Shown here: piece by piece, positions 18,600 to 28,039 of the stretch
Layout: each line of letters begins with the position of its first letter
How positions within the stretch are numbered: the stretch's first letter is position 1
From: UBA5109 sp963975155
GTDB taxonomy: Bacteria; Pseudomonadota; Gammaproteobacteria; Pseudomonadales; Pseudohongiellaceae
DNA: 64,000 bases
Reading direction: 5' to 3'
Assembly (NCBI GenBank): GCA_963975155.1
Contig: CAXBFG010000003.1
Location: 248,001 to 312,000 of the forward strand
Made by a program: the position numbers and the translations under genes
Notes under the pieces: generated by a model
What the model saw: the letters and a program-made list of their open reading frames with translations, nothing else
What the model was told of the DNA's origin: nothing
The model's database searches: none

Positions 18600-20366
18600 T
18601 TATTGCCTTTTTGCTGCCAGTTTTTTACGGGCTTCTTCGAGCAGTGAGTTTTGTGACTGCAGGCGCTTGGCAATTCCGGCTAAATAATCAATGATTTCTT
18701 TAAATTCATTTTCTATACCGGCAGCCGGTGTTATTTGCTCACGCCCCAGTAATTTTATCAGTTGCGAGCCAGCTGGCGTAGCATAGATTCTTCCCATTAA
18801 TTCAGGAGTGCTGCTGGATGGCTTACGTTTGGCAAGATCAATTACTTCAAATAATAGACTGATGTCATTACTTTCAAGCATTCGTATGGATTCGTCTACT
18901 GCAATTTTACTGACGATGTCAGGTTTGAGCAGGATGAGATTTACAGCTTTCATACAGGCTGAATGGGCTGATTGTGTAAGACTGCTTTTTGGCCGGGAAT
19001 TTGTCGTGCTGGTCGGGGCCTTTGCCGGCGCATGAGGATGGGCTTCTGTCTTGTTGTGTTGAGAACCGCTCATCTTGCTTAAGGTGCCCAAATCCACACC
19101 AGTCGTTCTGGCAAGTTGGTCAAGAATTAACTGGCGTAGCATACCCTGTGGAAATAATTTAATCAGCGGCATTGCCAGGGTGCCTAATTTAGCTCTGCCT
19201 TCCAGGGCGCTCATATCAACCCTAGCCCCCAGATTTTCAAAAAAGAATTCTGCTAATTGTGTGGCCTCACTAATACTTTTGATAAAGGATGCAGATCCTA
19301 TTTTCCTGACCTGACTATCGGGATCTTCACCATCGGGTAAAAACAGAAAGCGTGCACTGCGTCCATCTTCCATAAGTGGTATTACCTGCTGCAAGGCGCG
19401 CCAGGCTGCTTCGCGTCCGGCATTGTCACCGTCAAAGCAGAACACTACCTCAGGGACTAGTTTGTACAGACGCTTCAGGTGTGATGTTGATGTCGCAGTA
19501 CCCAGTGTTGCAACACAATAATGGATATCATGTTGAGCCAATGCGATCACGTCCATGTAACCTTCAACGATGAGTATGCGTTCAAGTTTGCGTACTTTCT
19601 GTTTTGCCTCATACAAGCCGTATAACTCTTCGCCCTTATGGAATACCGGGGTTTCCGGTGAGTTCAGGTATTTCGGTTTGTCATCGCCAATGACCCTGCC
19701 TCCAAAAGCAATTACCCGGCCTCTTTGGTCTCGGATCGGAAACATAATGCGATCACGAAAGCGATCATAGACGGGATTATGTTTATTATTCGGATTTTCG
19801 ATGCTTAAGCCGGCATCGAGTAAAGCTGCTTTTGCCGCCGAATCAGTTCCTAGCTGATCCAGTAAATTTTGCCAACCGGGGGGAGCAAAACCGAGCTTGA
19901 AATCGCGGGCTATTTCACCGCTGAGGCCCCGATTCTTCAGGTAATCAACTGCTGCATTTTTATTTGGGTGCTGGCGAAGTTGCTGTTGATAAAAGTTGGA
20001 TGCTTTTTGCAGGACATCATAAAGTGCCTGATTAAGCTCGCGCTGTTTTTGAAGCTGAGCAGATTCTTCACGCGGGACTTCCAGGCCCATACTGCTGGCC
20101 AGTGTCTCAATCGCCTGAGGATATTCGATATTGTCAAAGTCCATGACAAAACCAATTGCATTTCCTCCCTTGCCACAGCCAAAGCAATAATAAAACTGTT
20201 TATCTGGTTCTACTGAAAAAGATGGTGTTTTTTCCTGATGGAAGGGACATAGGCCGCTGTAGTTTTTGCCGGTCTTTTTTAGAGTGACGCGTGAGCCTAC
20301 AACATCAACGATATCTGCGCGTGACAGCAGGTCATCAATAAAGGATTGGGGTATAAAGCCGGCCAT
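18600..20366 (-). CDS. dnaG: DNA primase DnaG
   Basis: 588 residues. The N-terminal CHC2 zinc finger is intact (Cys40, His43, Cys61, Cys64, in CPFHQEKTPSF and YYCFGCGKGGNA). The central Toprim catalytic core is visible as LIVEGYMDVIAL and VVFCFDGDNAGREAA. The C-terminal helicase-binding domain is present but weakly conserved, after a Pro/Thr/Ser-rich linker near residues 425-450. The enzyme synthesises RNA primers at the replication fork with DnaB. It sits between yqeY and rpoD, as in other Gammaproteobacteria. Confidence 0.97.
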   Translation of the reverse strand: MAGFIPQSFIDDLLSRADIVDVVGSRVTLKKTGKNYSGLCPFHQEKTPSFSVEPDKQFYYCFGCGKGGNAIGFVMDFDNIEYPQAIETLASSMGLEVPREESAQLQKQRELNQALYDVLQKASNFYQQQLRQHPNKNAAVDYLKNRGLSGEIARDFKLGFAPPGWQNLLDQLGTDSAAKAALLDAGLSIENPNNKHNPVYDRFRDRIMFPIRDQRGRVIAFGGRVIGDDKPKYLNSPETPVFHKGEELYGLYEAKQKVRKLERILIVEGYMDVIALAQHDIHYCVATLGTATSTSHLKRLYKLVPEVVFCFDGDNAGREAAWRALQQVIPLMEDGRSARFLFLPDGEDPDSQVRKIGSASFIKSISEATQLAEFFFENLGARVDMSALEGRAKLGTLAMPLIKLFPQGMLRQLILDQLARTTGVDLGTLSKMSGSQHNKTEAHPHAPAKAPTSTTNSRPKSSLTQSAHSACMKAVNLILLKPDIVSKIAVDESIRMLESNDISLLFEVIDLAKRKPSSSTPELMGRIYATPAGSQLIKLLGREQITPAAGIENEFKEIIDYLAGIAKRLQSQNSLLEEARKKLAAKRQ

Positions 20367-20561
20367 ATATAGTTCTTGCTGTGTTTGCCCTCGCTGCTAC
20401 TGGTTTGCAGTAGATTTTAAGTCAGAAACATACTGCAGCATATGACCCAGGCGCAATTACAACCGTTGCCTCGTTGTGTCGCGTTCATAACGCAGCATAG
20501 CTTGGTTTTGAATAAAGAGCCGGGAAGGATAACTTAAAAAATAATGAAAGTGATGTATTTA

Positions 20562-21014
20562 TCAGGCTAGTTTGGATTTAACGAGACCGCTGACCATACC
20601 CATATCCGATCTGCCCATGACTTTGGGGCGTACCAGGTTCATTACTGCTCCCATCTCCTTTATGGATGTGGCGCCGCATTCAGTGATGGCTTCATCTATA
20701 ATGCTGGTGATCTCATCTTCACTAAGTGCGGAAGGCATGAATTCAAGAATCACGTCTATTTCGGCTTGCTCCACATCTGCAAGATCCTGACGTTTTCCAG
20801 CTTCATATTGTCTGATTGATTCGCGACGCTGTTTCATCATTTTATCTAAAATGCTGAGAACGCGATCGTCTTCCAGCTCTATTCGCTCATCGACTTCGAT
20901 TTTTTTCACTTCGGCGAGCATTAGACGGATTGCAGATAAGCGCGCTTTGTTTTTGGCGCGCATGGCATCCTTCATGGCATCACTGATACGTGTTTTTAAA
21001 GTCTGCTCAGTCAT
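20562..21014 (-). CDS. yqeY: GatB/YqeY domain protein
   Basis: A 150-residue cytoplasmic protein matching the YqeY family throughout: N-terminal KTRISDAMKDAMRAKNKARLSAIRLML, central RRESIRQYEAGKRQDLAD and C-terminal GAVMNLVRPKVMGRSDMG. The fold is shared with the tRNA-binding tail of GatB, so a tRNA-related role is suspected but unproven. It lies between rpsU and dnaG. Confidence 0.92.
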   Translation of the reverse strand: MTEQTLKTRISDAMKDAMRAKNKARLSAIRLMLAEVKKIEVDERIELEDDRVLSILDKMMKQRRESIRQYEAGKRQDLADVEQAEIDVILEFMPSALSEDEITSIIDEAITECGATSIKEMGAVMNLVRPKVMGRSDMGMVSGLVKSKLA

Positions 21015-21049
21015 GTCGGGGGGTATTCTATTTGCTAAGAAGAGATCTA

Positions 21050-21265
21050 CTAGTAGAGGCGTTTGGTTCTGCGAGTATCTCGTGATACTTTTTTCGCATG
21101 CCGCTTAACAGCTGCTGCAGCTTTACGCTTACGAACAGAAGTTGGCTTTTCATAGAATTCACGGCGACGTACTTCAGCGAGAACACCGGCTTTTTCGCAT
21201 GAACGCTTGAAACGGCGCAAAGCGACGTCAAAAGGCTCGTTTTCTTTTAGTCTGACAACAGGCAT
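21050..21265 (-). CDS. rpsU: Small ribosomal subunit protein bS21
   Basis: 71 residues and strongly basic, with the conserved start PVVRLKENEPFDVALRRFKR and a Lys/Arg-rich tail (KRKAAAAVKRHAKKVSR). It is a 30S subunit component that helps mRNA binding at initiation and is the first gene of the macromolecular synthesis operon. A sigma-70 promoter lies about 40 bases upstream. Confidence 0.98.
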   Translation of the reverse strand: MPVVRLKENEPFDVALRRFKRSCEKAGVLAEVRRREFYEKPTSVRKRKAAAAVKRHAKKVSRDTRRTKRLY

Positions 21266-21306
21266 TTATGCTCCGAAGTTTAGTTGTACTCATAATCAGG
21301 GCGGCG

Positions 21307-21335
21307 ATTCTAAAGCCTAATGCCTCTAATTGCAA
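21307..21335 (-). promoter_or_regulatory. Sigma-70 promoter of the rpsU operon
   Basis: On the reverse strand, TTGCAA (-35, 4/6 match) and TAGAAT (-10, 5/6 match) are separated by exactly 17 bp. This places a transcription start near 21300, giving a leader of about 35 nt before rpsU. Confidence 0.65.
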
Positions 21336-21405
21336 AAGTTATAAGCCTTCAGAACAGCTAAAGTTTAATGAATTGCCCCTTAGCTACAGGAAATGACATG
21401 TCCGC

Positions 21406-21449
21406 AATAAAAAATAAAAAAGGGAGCAAGATTATTGCATGCTCCCTTT
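21406..21449 (-). terminator. Terminator after the amidohydrolase gene
   Basis: A 10-bp perfect stem (AAAGGGAGCA/TGCTCCCTTT, 11-nt loop), followed on the reverse strand by a T-rich run (TTTTTATTTTTTATTG). It lies about 42 bases past the amidohydrolase stop and insulates it from the rpsU promoter. Confidence 0.88.
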
Positions 21450-21491
21450 ACGGGTATTGAACTGGCGTTGAGCTGCATAGAGCAACAAGAA

Positions 21492-22823
21492 TTAGCGCTT
21501 ATCGACTACAAATTCGCCATTTTTTACGACAACATCAACATTAAGCAAATCGAAAATATCCGCTTCCGGGTCGCCATCAAGCAGTATGATATCTGCAATT
21601 TTACCGGCTTCCAGCGTGCCGATCTGATCTTCCATGGCAATATTGATAGCAGCATTCTGCCCCATAATTCTCAGAATATCTTGTTCCGAGAAAACCAGGA
21701 AGAGTGATTTTAACTCGTGCTTAAGGGTTAAGCTTGGTGCATAAGTGGTGTCCGTGCCGAAGCCATAAACAACGCCGGCCTCCCATAACAGGCGGGCATT
21801 AACCGGACCTTGACCAGCACTGGAAATAGTATCCCAGGGAAAGGGCAGGGCATCACGGAAGATAGCTTCATTATTCTCATCATAAAAAGGTACGAATATA
21901 CCCAGAGTCGATGTCATCGGGATGCCTGAATCTGCTATTTGCTGCGCCTGTTCCAGAGTTAACATGCCGATGTGCGGCGTATGCACCAGTTGATCAACGC
22001 CCGCTCTCACGGCTGCCATAGTGTCGATAACGGTGACGGCATGAGTGATTGTGCGGATACCAAGGCGTTGGGTTTCTTCGACAATCATACCGAGTGCAGC
22101 TTCTTCAGGGCCACCTGGGGAAATATTGATGACATTCTTGGCAGCATCAAAACCATTGTCAAATAATGCCTGAATCTGTCCACGCACAGCAGCTTCTGGC
22201 AAGGCCGGAGCTGCTTCGGTTGCCCTGAGAGGGGGTCTTGCATTATCGAAACGGGCAGGATCTCCGCCTGCTCCGGCAGGACCGCCAGCAGCGGAAAGTC
22301 CGGTAAATGAAGCGGCAATGATTCTCGGCCCCTGTATTTCATTTTCAGCAGTCATGCGTCTTAATTCCAGAATTTGCTGTGGAGCGTCGCCAGCCGACAA
22401 AAGGGTAGTAAAACCTGCTTCAAGAAATGCCTGCATATCTTCTACAGCCTGATTTGCCAGCCAGTCCGCCGGGTTGTCTCCGGTAATGATATGACGATGT
22501 GCATCTATCAAGCCTGGCATTAAAGTCCGGCCTTCGGCATCTATGGTAAGCGCGCCTGGAATAGTAGAGTTGCCGGTATTCACTGAAATAATCCGGTCAC
22601 CTTGAACGACAATAGAGCCACGCTCAATAGTGCCGCCCATTCCATCAATAATTTTGGCATTATTGATAACAAAGCCGGCTGCCGGAATATTTTCCGTAAG
22701 CAGATCTATTGGAGCTGACTCAATTACTGAAACGGGTGCTGATTGATTAGTAGCTTCCTGTGAACACCCCGTAACAACAATAATAAGTGCCGTGCTAAAG
22801 AAGGTTAAAAATTTGTTTTTCAT
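21492..22823 (-). CDS. Amidohydrolase-family lipoprotein (imidazolonepropionase-like)
   Basis: 443 residues. Start set at the ATG 22821-22823, which opens a lipoprotein signal with lipobox VTGC (Cys20); a longer frame adds 16 residues without signal character. Features of the amidohydrolase superfamily are the DAHRHI metal-site motif (variant of DxHxH), ITHAVT and LVHTPHIG later His ligands, GTDTTYAPS with the catalytic Asp, and the C-terminal composite-domain signature GTLEAGKIADIILLDGDP. It probably hydrolyses a cyclic amide or lactone-like substrate in the periplasm; the substrate is unknown. It is the first gene of the accessory block beyond rpsU. Confidence 0.85.
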   Translation of the reverse strand: MKNKFLTFFSTALIIVVTGCSQEATNQSAPVSVIESAPIDLLTENIPAAGFVINNAKIIDGMGGTIERGSIVVQGDRIISVNTGNSTIPGALTIDAEGRTLMPGLIDAHRHIITGDNPADWLANQAVEDMQAFLEAGFTTLLSAGDAPQQILELRRMTAENEIQGPRIIAASFTGLSAAGGPAGAGGDPARFDNARPPLRATEAAPALPEAAVRGQIQALFDNGFDAAKNVINISPGGPEEAALGMIVEETQRLGIRTITHAVTVIDTMAAVRAGVDQLVHTPHIGMLTLEQAQQIADSGIPMTSTLGIFVPFYDENNEAIFRDALPFPWDTISSAGQGPVNARLLWEAGVVYGFGTDTTYAPSLTLKHELKSLFLVFSEQDILRIMGQNAAINIAMEDQIGTLEAGKIADIILLDGDPEADIFDLLNVDVVVKNGEFVVDKR

Positions 22824-22954
22824 CTTGGATCCCTGAGCTGAGCTTAGTGCATAGATTAATTGAACGAGCAAAGCATAATAGCTTCATTCTTGTACGTCTA
22901 TCTAATACATGACAAATGAATATGGAGGCATGTCTGGCTGAACATGGAAAAATG

Positions 22955-24469
22955 CTAAAGGGTAAAATAATAGCGAAGCTCAACCTGGCCCGTAGCGAGT
23001 GTTTCTCCTCCTCTGATAAGGGGGCGAAATTTGCTTATTTGCAGTTGGGTTTCCAGGATAGCCTGAATTCTAGCGGTGTTGGTATCACTGCTATCCAGAA
23101 TTGAAATGGCGCTGGCATTTCCCAGTTCATCCAGGCTAAAGCTGACGTCGATATAACCGGTGTAATTTGGATTCTGTATAAGACCCAGACTGCCTGAGGT
23201 TTGCTGGGTTGCCGGGAAGGCCCCTATTCTGGGAATCTGAATGGGAACTGCTGCAGTTAACGCGGCATCAATAGTTGGGTTATCGTAACCTTCATCAATT
23301 AAAACTTGATAGGCTTCCTGGTAACGCTCTTTTGCAGCTGCCGCCTTGCCATAAGCCAGCTCCCAATCTGCCAGATCGAGTAAAGCTATCGTGACCTGTT
23401 GTGCACCTACACCTTCAGCAGATTGAACCAGATCAAGCACATAGACCAGAGCGGCCTTGCCGACATCATAACTTTCATCGCGGCGTTGATCCGAGTTTCG
23501 TATTGCTTCTTCTCGCGAGCCAGTATAATTTGGATCGAAATTCTGCACGGCTCTTTCGTAATCCATTTCCTGCTCGGCATGATAAGACAGTCGTGCAATA
23601 CGTCTTGCTACATCTACAACCATGCTAAGGGTGGTGTTGCTGCTATAGCTTTCCTGATACCTTTTGTACAAATCGTCGAGCTTTCTTAAGCGGATATCAA
23701 TTACATCATTAATAGTTACATCCCTGACATCGCCACTAGCAATTGCCGTAAGCAAGTCACCGCGACCAGCAGAAGCACTTCCGAAACTGGTATCGTCACT
23801 CGTTGTCGCATTTCCAATACCGGTCTGACGCCTGACTCTCTGGGTTGAAGCAATTCTTGGTATAAAACCCGGGTTTTGGGCAAGATAGCCTTCCTTGAAA
23901 TAGGCAGAGCTATACCAGTTAGCGAGATTGGTCATAGCTGAATACATTTCGGCAGAGTCTGGAGCATACTGAGTGGATCTGAGTTGATAGAGGAATTCTT
24001 CATTTTCAGTAATTTTAGAGATGTTGTTTAATTTAAGGTGGCTTAGGATGGCCTGTTCCAGCATGGGAGCCTGCTGCAAACTGTTTTCACCATACAGCTC
24101 TACCGCCAGTGCTGCTGATTTTTCGTAAACCGCGAGGGCTTCTTCATGTTGATCCAGGGCCTGCAAAACCAGTCCTAATGAATTGAGTTGCGTTATAAGT
24201 TCAGGGTTGTCAGGGTTTTCTGACTCCATAACGCTAATTTCGTTATTAAATCGGGTGACAGCCTGTTCAGCAGAACGTTTATCATTGTCGGATAATGCAG
24301 CTGAATTTAAGGTAATAAGATCTGATTGTGCCAGCGGAACAGGTGTGAAAAAGAGGTTTGCAAATACTGTATTTTGCGCTAAGGCCGGCAGGGAAATTGC
24401 AACAGGCAGTACTAAAAACACGAAGTTACGCAGCAGTATTATTGGATGAAGAAAGCGTGAATTTTTCAT
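22955..24469 (-). CDS. Exported TPR protein with TonB-like C-terminal domain (paralogue A)
   Basis: 504 residues with a signal peptide (LVLPVAISLPALAQ). TPR-type helices include LGLVLQALDQHEEALAVYEKS near residue 110, and a later conserved block (REEAIRNSDQRRDESYDVGK) is shared with the neighbouring paralogue. The last 90 residues (GYIDVSFSLDELGNASAIS, KFRPLIRGGETLATG) follow the TonB/TolA C-terminal pattern. Unlike TonB there is a cleavable signal and no proline-rich stalk. The role is unknown; a periplasmic partner of outer-membrane components is inferred. A (TTTTTA)n tract lies just before its ribosome site. Confidence 0.75.
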   Translation of the reverse strand: MKNSRFLHPIILLRNFVFLVLPVAISLPALAQNTVFANLFFTPVPLAQSDLITLNSAALSDNDKRSAEQAVTRFNNEISVMESENPDNPELITQLNSLGLVLQALDQHEEALAVYEKSAALAVELYGENSLQQAPMLEQAILSHLKLNNISKITENEEFLYQLRSTQYAPDSAEMYSAMTNLANWYSSAYFKEGYLAQNPGFIPRIASTQRVRRQTGIGNATTSDDTSFGSASAGRGDLLTAIASGDVRDVTINDVIDIRLRKLDDLYKRYQESYSSNTTLSMVVDVARRIARLSYHAEQEMDYERAVQNFDPNYTGSREEAIRNSDQRRDESYDVGKAALVYVLDLVQSAEGVGAQQVTIALLDLADWELAYGKAAAAKERYQEAYQVLIDEGYDNPTIDAALTAAVPIQIPRIGAFPATQQTSGSLGLIQNPNYTGYIDVSFSLDELGNASAISILDSSDTNTARIQAILETQLQISKFRPLIRGGETLATGQVELRYYFTL

Positions 24470-24479
24470 GGATGAGCCC

Positions 24480-24504
24480 TTTTTATTTTTATTTTTATTT
24501 TTTA
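24480..24504. repeat. Hexanucleotide microsatellite TTTTTA in the leader of the TPR gene
   Basis: Three exact TTTTTA units and one TTTTTTA unit lie about 10 bases upstream of the ATG of the 22955-24469 gene. On the coding strand this is an A-rich tract directly before the AAGGG ribosome site. Slippage could change spacing or translation efficiency. Confidence 0.75.
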
Positions 24505-24670
24505 TGGCGGATTCATTTCAGGCTTGTACCTGAACGTTCAGTCACTATGGTGTGCATCGTTTTTTAAGTCTATAGGGCAGCAGAAGAACAGATTACCGCA
24601 AGTCTCTTGCTGTTTAAAAGAACAACTTTAAAACAGCTGTTTCAAATCGCCAATATTAAATTTTAGCAAG

Positions 24671-26209
24671 CTAATAAGCGTAATAATATCGCATATGTAC
24701 CAGGCCATGACTAAGCAGTTCGCCATTTTGAATGATAGGTCTGAATTTGGTTATAAGCAATGAGTTCTCAATAAGTCCCTGTAAATACCTGAGTTCCTCT
24801 TGCTCGCTTTCCTCAAATATTACTTCACTGGTATTGCCATGGTCATCAATGGTATAGCTCACATCGATGTAGCCTTGATAATTCAAAGCAGTATCCTCGG
24901 GAAGACCGGCGCTCTTTTTTGTATAGAAATGTGTCGCCAGCATGGGAATTTTTGTTGGGGTTGTTCGGTTTAAGGCCGCATCAAGGGCTTCTGATGTGGC
25001 ACCTGAACTTATCATCAGGCTATAGACTTCCTGATAACTTGCTTCTGCGGCAGCAAGTTTGCCATAAGCGAGTTGCCAGTCGGCCAGCTCAAGTATAGCG
25101 GCTGCTAATAAGCCCGGGCGAACTTCGGCAGATCGCAGTAAATTAATCACATATTGCAAAGCATCCCTGCCACTTTCATAGCTACGATCCATGCGTTGTT
25201 GAGAGTTTCGATAGATGGCCTCCCTTGAATTGTTATAGCGGTCATCGTAATTAAAGTGGGCTCTTTCGTAATCCATTTCCTGCTTGGTTATATAGGATAG
25301 AGACGCGATGCGCCTGGCAATTTCAATAATAGTTGCAATTTCAGGTTGCTCGGTTGCGTAAATCTCATGTTGTAAGTCTTCATAAATACTGCCAATTTTA
25401 AGCAGCCGTGCATCTTCTACATCGCTTGGGTGCAAGCCTCTTATTGATCCGTTTAGGATGGATTCAAATTGCGTGGCATTGGGATTTGGCAAGCCTCCGG
25501 ATGCAATTGTGCCATTGCCTAAGAGTCCTGAAGTTAAGCGAGCCTGTTGCGGGACTATACTGTTTTTCATGCCGTTCTCAGCACTGCGATGCTGAAAATT
25601 ATCCTTGAAAAATGATGCGATATACCAATCGGCTAATTTTAATGTTGCCCTTATCATTTCAGGCTCGGCAGCAGTGTAGTTCTCCAAATGCAGATAATGC
25701 ATGTACTCAAGTCTGAGCGTGGTATTTTCTTCATCGCCCATCGATATATAACTCATGATAATTTTTTCCAGAAGTGGAATCTGATCCAGGTGAAACAGTC
25801 CGTTCTGAATCCTGGAAATTTGTATGGCATTATCAAAGCTGTCAACGGCATCCTCATGCAGGCCTAAAGATTGATAGGCGTCCCCAAGGCTGGAATAGTA
25901 TTCCAATAGTTCATAATTATACGGATCATTGTTTTGCCGAATAATCTCTATGGCATCTCTGTAAAGTAAAACCGAATTAATTAATGAATTATTGATGTCA
26001 TCAGAATTGGTACTGGTTGGATTAAGCTCTTGTTCAGTTGCAAGTGGTACAGTGACTTTGAAGATAAGTTTTGCGGGGTCGATGCTATCTTGTGAAAGAC
26101 CGTTGAAAGAAAAAAAGCAAAGATAAAAAGTTATTGCGAATTTGCCAATAAGCTTGGTGCTTGCGGAGTTGAGAATTTCGTAAACTATTTGTTGGGTAAG
26201 TTGCCCCAT
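24671..26209 (-). CDS. Exported TPR protein with TonB-like C-terminal domain (paralogue B)
   Basis: 512 residues from the ATG at 26207-26209, which has GAGG nine bases upstream; an in-frame TTG at 26222-26224 is a less likely start. A hydrophobic signal segment (FAITFYLCFFSFNGLSQ) precedes a TPR region (LGLHEDAVDSFDNAIQI). The block SREAIYRNSQQRMDRSYESG and the C-terminal GYIDVSYTIDDHGNTSEV and KFRPIIQNGELLSHG closely parallel the downstream gene, so the two arose by tandem duplication. The 200-base gap to paralogue A has no obvious terminator. Function unknown. Confidence 0.75.
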   Translation of the reverse strand: MGQLTQQIVYEILNSASTKLIGKFAITFYLCFFSFNGLSQDSIDPAKLIFKVTVPLATEQELNPTSTNSDDINNSLINSVLLYRDAIEIIRQNNDPYNYELLEYYSSLGDAYQSLGLHEDAVDSFDNAIQISRIQNGLFHLDQIPLLEKIIMSYISMGDEENTTLRLEYMHYLHLENYTAAEPEMIRATLKLADWYIASFFKDNFQHRSAENGMKNSIVPQQARLTSGLLGNGTIASGGLPNPNATQFESILNGSIRGLHPSDVEDARLLKIGSIYEDLQHEIYATEQPEIATIIEIARRIASLSYITKQEMDYERAHFNYDDRYNNSREAIYRNSQQRMDRSYESGRDALQYVINLLRSAEVRPGLLAAAILELADWQLAYGKLAAAEASYQEVYSLMISSGATSEALDAALNRTTPTKIPMLATHFYTKKSAGLPEDTALNYQGYIDVSYTIDDHGNTSEVIFEESEQEELRYLQGLIENSLLITKFRPIIQNGELLSHGLVHMRYYYAY

Positions 26210-26448
26210 TGAAATTGACCTCAATATTGCAATGCTACCAACTACAAAATACCGGTCTCATTTCACATAATTTTGTGATTTATTCTTATAAACACTATTT
26301 GAAACGTTTAAGGTTAAACCTGTTTATTAGTTTCGTCCAGACAAACAAGGCTTTTTGAATTTAATGTATAGAGTTTTGTATCAGACGTATTTATACTGCG
26401 TAACCTGAATCGGGTTTAATAAATTGTAAATGTGTTGAGGTTAAAAGT

Positions 26449-27375
26449 ATGAAAGCAACGATAATCAAAGCAACTACACTTACTATGGCGCTGTCCGCAT
26501 CATTTGGTGTATTTGGACAAGAGTATGTAGGCTGGCTGGAATACGGTGAGCCAGGTCCGCAGTGGCAAAGTAATAAACAGCGACTGCAAGCATTTGGTGA
26601 AGAGTTCGATACTGCCTTTGAAATGTACCAGTTCCTCGAGCAACAAGCGGGCGGTGGAGATCAACTAAGCTGGGCGGATATGGAGCGACCTGAGTTCGAT
26701 TGGTCAGGTATCTATACCAGAACCCGCGGAGGCTTGTCTTTTGATCCTGATATTCCTGCCTCTGAAACCACTGCAAAGCTGACGACTGCCGGAGCAGCTG
26801 CGAGACAAAGGAAAATTGATCAGATTGCGGCCACCGGTGGTGAATATGATCCTATTTCAGATTGTCGACCACCAGGGCACCCACGCTGGGCCAGTGAGCC
26901 CTTTTTGCATGAATTTATCGTAACCCCGAATCAGACATGGCTGATCAATGAGATGGTCAATGATGCTCGCCGCGTATATACCGATGGTCGAGCTCATACT
27001 GCACCCGAAGATGCTTATGCTACCTGGAATGGTGACACTATAGGTTTTTGGGATGGAGATATTCTGGTAACACATACTACTTATCTGAATGCCGGACAAT
27101 ATCAGCGTGGAACCCAGCCTGATTACTCCGATCAGGTAGAAGTAGTCGAGCGTTGGCGTAAGGTTAACGGTATTCTGCTGGAAGCGGATTTTTGGGTCTT
27201 TGATCCAGTGAATCTGGCAGAACCCTGGTATTCTCGCCAGAGCTGGATTGAGTTAGAAAATGATGACACACTATTAAGAATTCGCTACTGGTGGTGTGGA
27301 GAGAATCAAAACAATGACATTATTATCCTGGATGACGGTACCAGCCAATTCGGAGATTTTGATTTTTTAAATTAA
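26449..27375 (+). CDS. Exported protein of the uncharacterised paralogous family (copy 2)
   Basis: 308 residues with a signal peptide (ALSASFGVFGQ) and GAGG before the ATG. It shares with the proteins at 8902 and 31652 the YTDGRAH block, the GD-IGFWDGDILVTHTTYLN block and the VVERWRK strand, though it is more diverged at the N-terminus. The next gene, 71 bases downstream, encodes DUF6152, a recurrent neighbour of this family. Transcribed divergently from TPR paralogue B across a 239-base AT-rich gap. Biochemical function is unknown. Confidence 0.7.
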   Translation: MKATIIKATTLTMALSASFGVFGQEYVGWLEYGEPGPQWQSNKQRLQAFGEEFDTAFEMYQFLEQQAGGGDQLSWADMERPEFDWSGIYTRTRGGLSFDPDIPASETTAKLTTAGAAARQRKIDQIAATGGEYDPISDCRPPGHPRWASEPFLHEFIVTPNQTWLINEMVNDARRVYTDGRAHTAPEDAYATWNGDTIGFWDGDILVTHTTYLNAGQYQRGTQPDYSDQVEVVERWRKVNGILLEADFWVFDPVNLAEPWYSRQSWIELENDDTLLRIRYWWCGENQNNDIIILDDGTSQFGDFDFLN

Positions 27376-27446
27376 TTGACCAGTTCTGAAACTTAATCAG
27401 TTAGGAACAAGGTGCATTAAATTTTTTGATATTTTGAGGTGAAATT

Positions 27447-27842
27447 ATGAAAAAGCTACTAATCGCAAGTTTGACTTTATTGAGTCTAATCAGTATTCCG
27501 AGTTTTGCGCATCATTCAGGAGCAATGTTTGATTATACAAAACTGGTTGAAGTGACCGGAGTTGTAAAACAGTTCCAGTATACTAACCCGCATTCATGGT
27601 TGATTGTTGATGTAACCAACGAAGATGGCTCGGTAACAACCTGGGGCTTTGAGGCCGAAGGACCAAGTTCACTGACGAGAGCCGGTATTCGACGTGGTGA
27701 TTTACCACCTGGCACGGAAATTACCATTCGTGGTAATCCCCTGCAGGATGGCCGACCTGCAGCAGCGTGGTTTGACGCCGTAGTTAATGGCAGAACAATG
27801 AACCCGCTGAATGGTTTCGCTATCAATCCTGCAGACGAATAA
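27447..27842 (+). CDS. Exported DUF6152 family protein
   Basis: 131 residues: signal peptide (LISIPSFA), then HHSGAMFDYTKLVEVTGVVK, YTNPHSWLIVDV, WGFEAEGPSSLTRAGIRR and a GTEITIRGNPLQDGRPAA strand. These are hallmark motifs of DUF6152, a small beta-barrel-like periplasmic family of unknown function. GAGG precedes the ATG. It forms a two-gene unit with the upstream exported-family gene, closed by a strong terminator. Confidence 0.85.
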   Translation: MKKLLIASLTLLSLISIPSFAHHSGAMFDYTKLVEVTGVVKQFQYTNPHSWLIVDVTNEDGSVTTWGFEAEGPSSLTRAGIRRGDLPPGTEITIRGNPLQDGRPAAAWFDAVVNGRTMNPLNGFAINPADE

Positions 27843-27896
27843 AATACTGGCAGCGAGTATCTTTAATAAGCGCCTCTAACAAGCGCATATAAAAAA

Positions 27897-27924
27897 GACC
27901 AGCCACGTGCTGGTCTTTTTTTTT
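27897..27924 (+). terminator. Rho-independent terminator after the DUF6152 gene
   Basis: A 7-bp GC-rich stem (GACCAGC/GCTGGTC, 5-nt loop) with nine T residues directly after it. An A run on the 5' side could extend the stem and allow function on the other strand. Confidence 0.93.
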
Positions 27925-28039
27925 GGCGATAAAATTATGAACTGGCAAAATCCAACAGAGCAGTAACAAACAAAGCCCGATTGCACCCAGGGGTAAAAAA
28001 GCATAAATTTAAAAATCGTATGAACAGGATTAATCAGTA

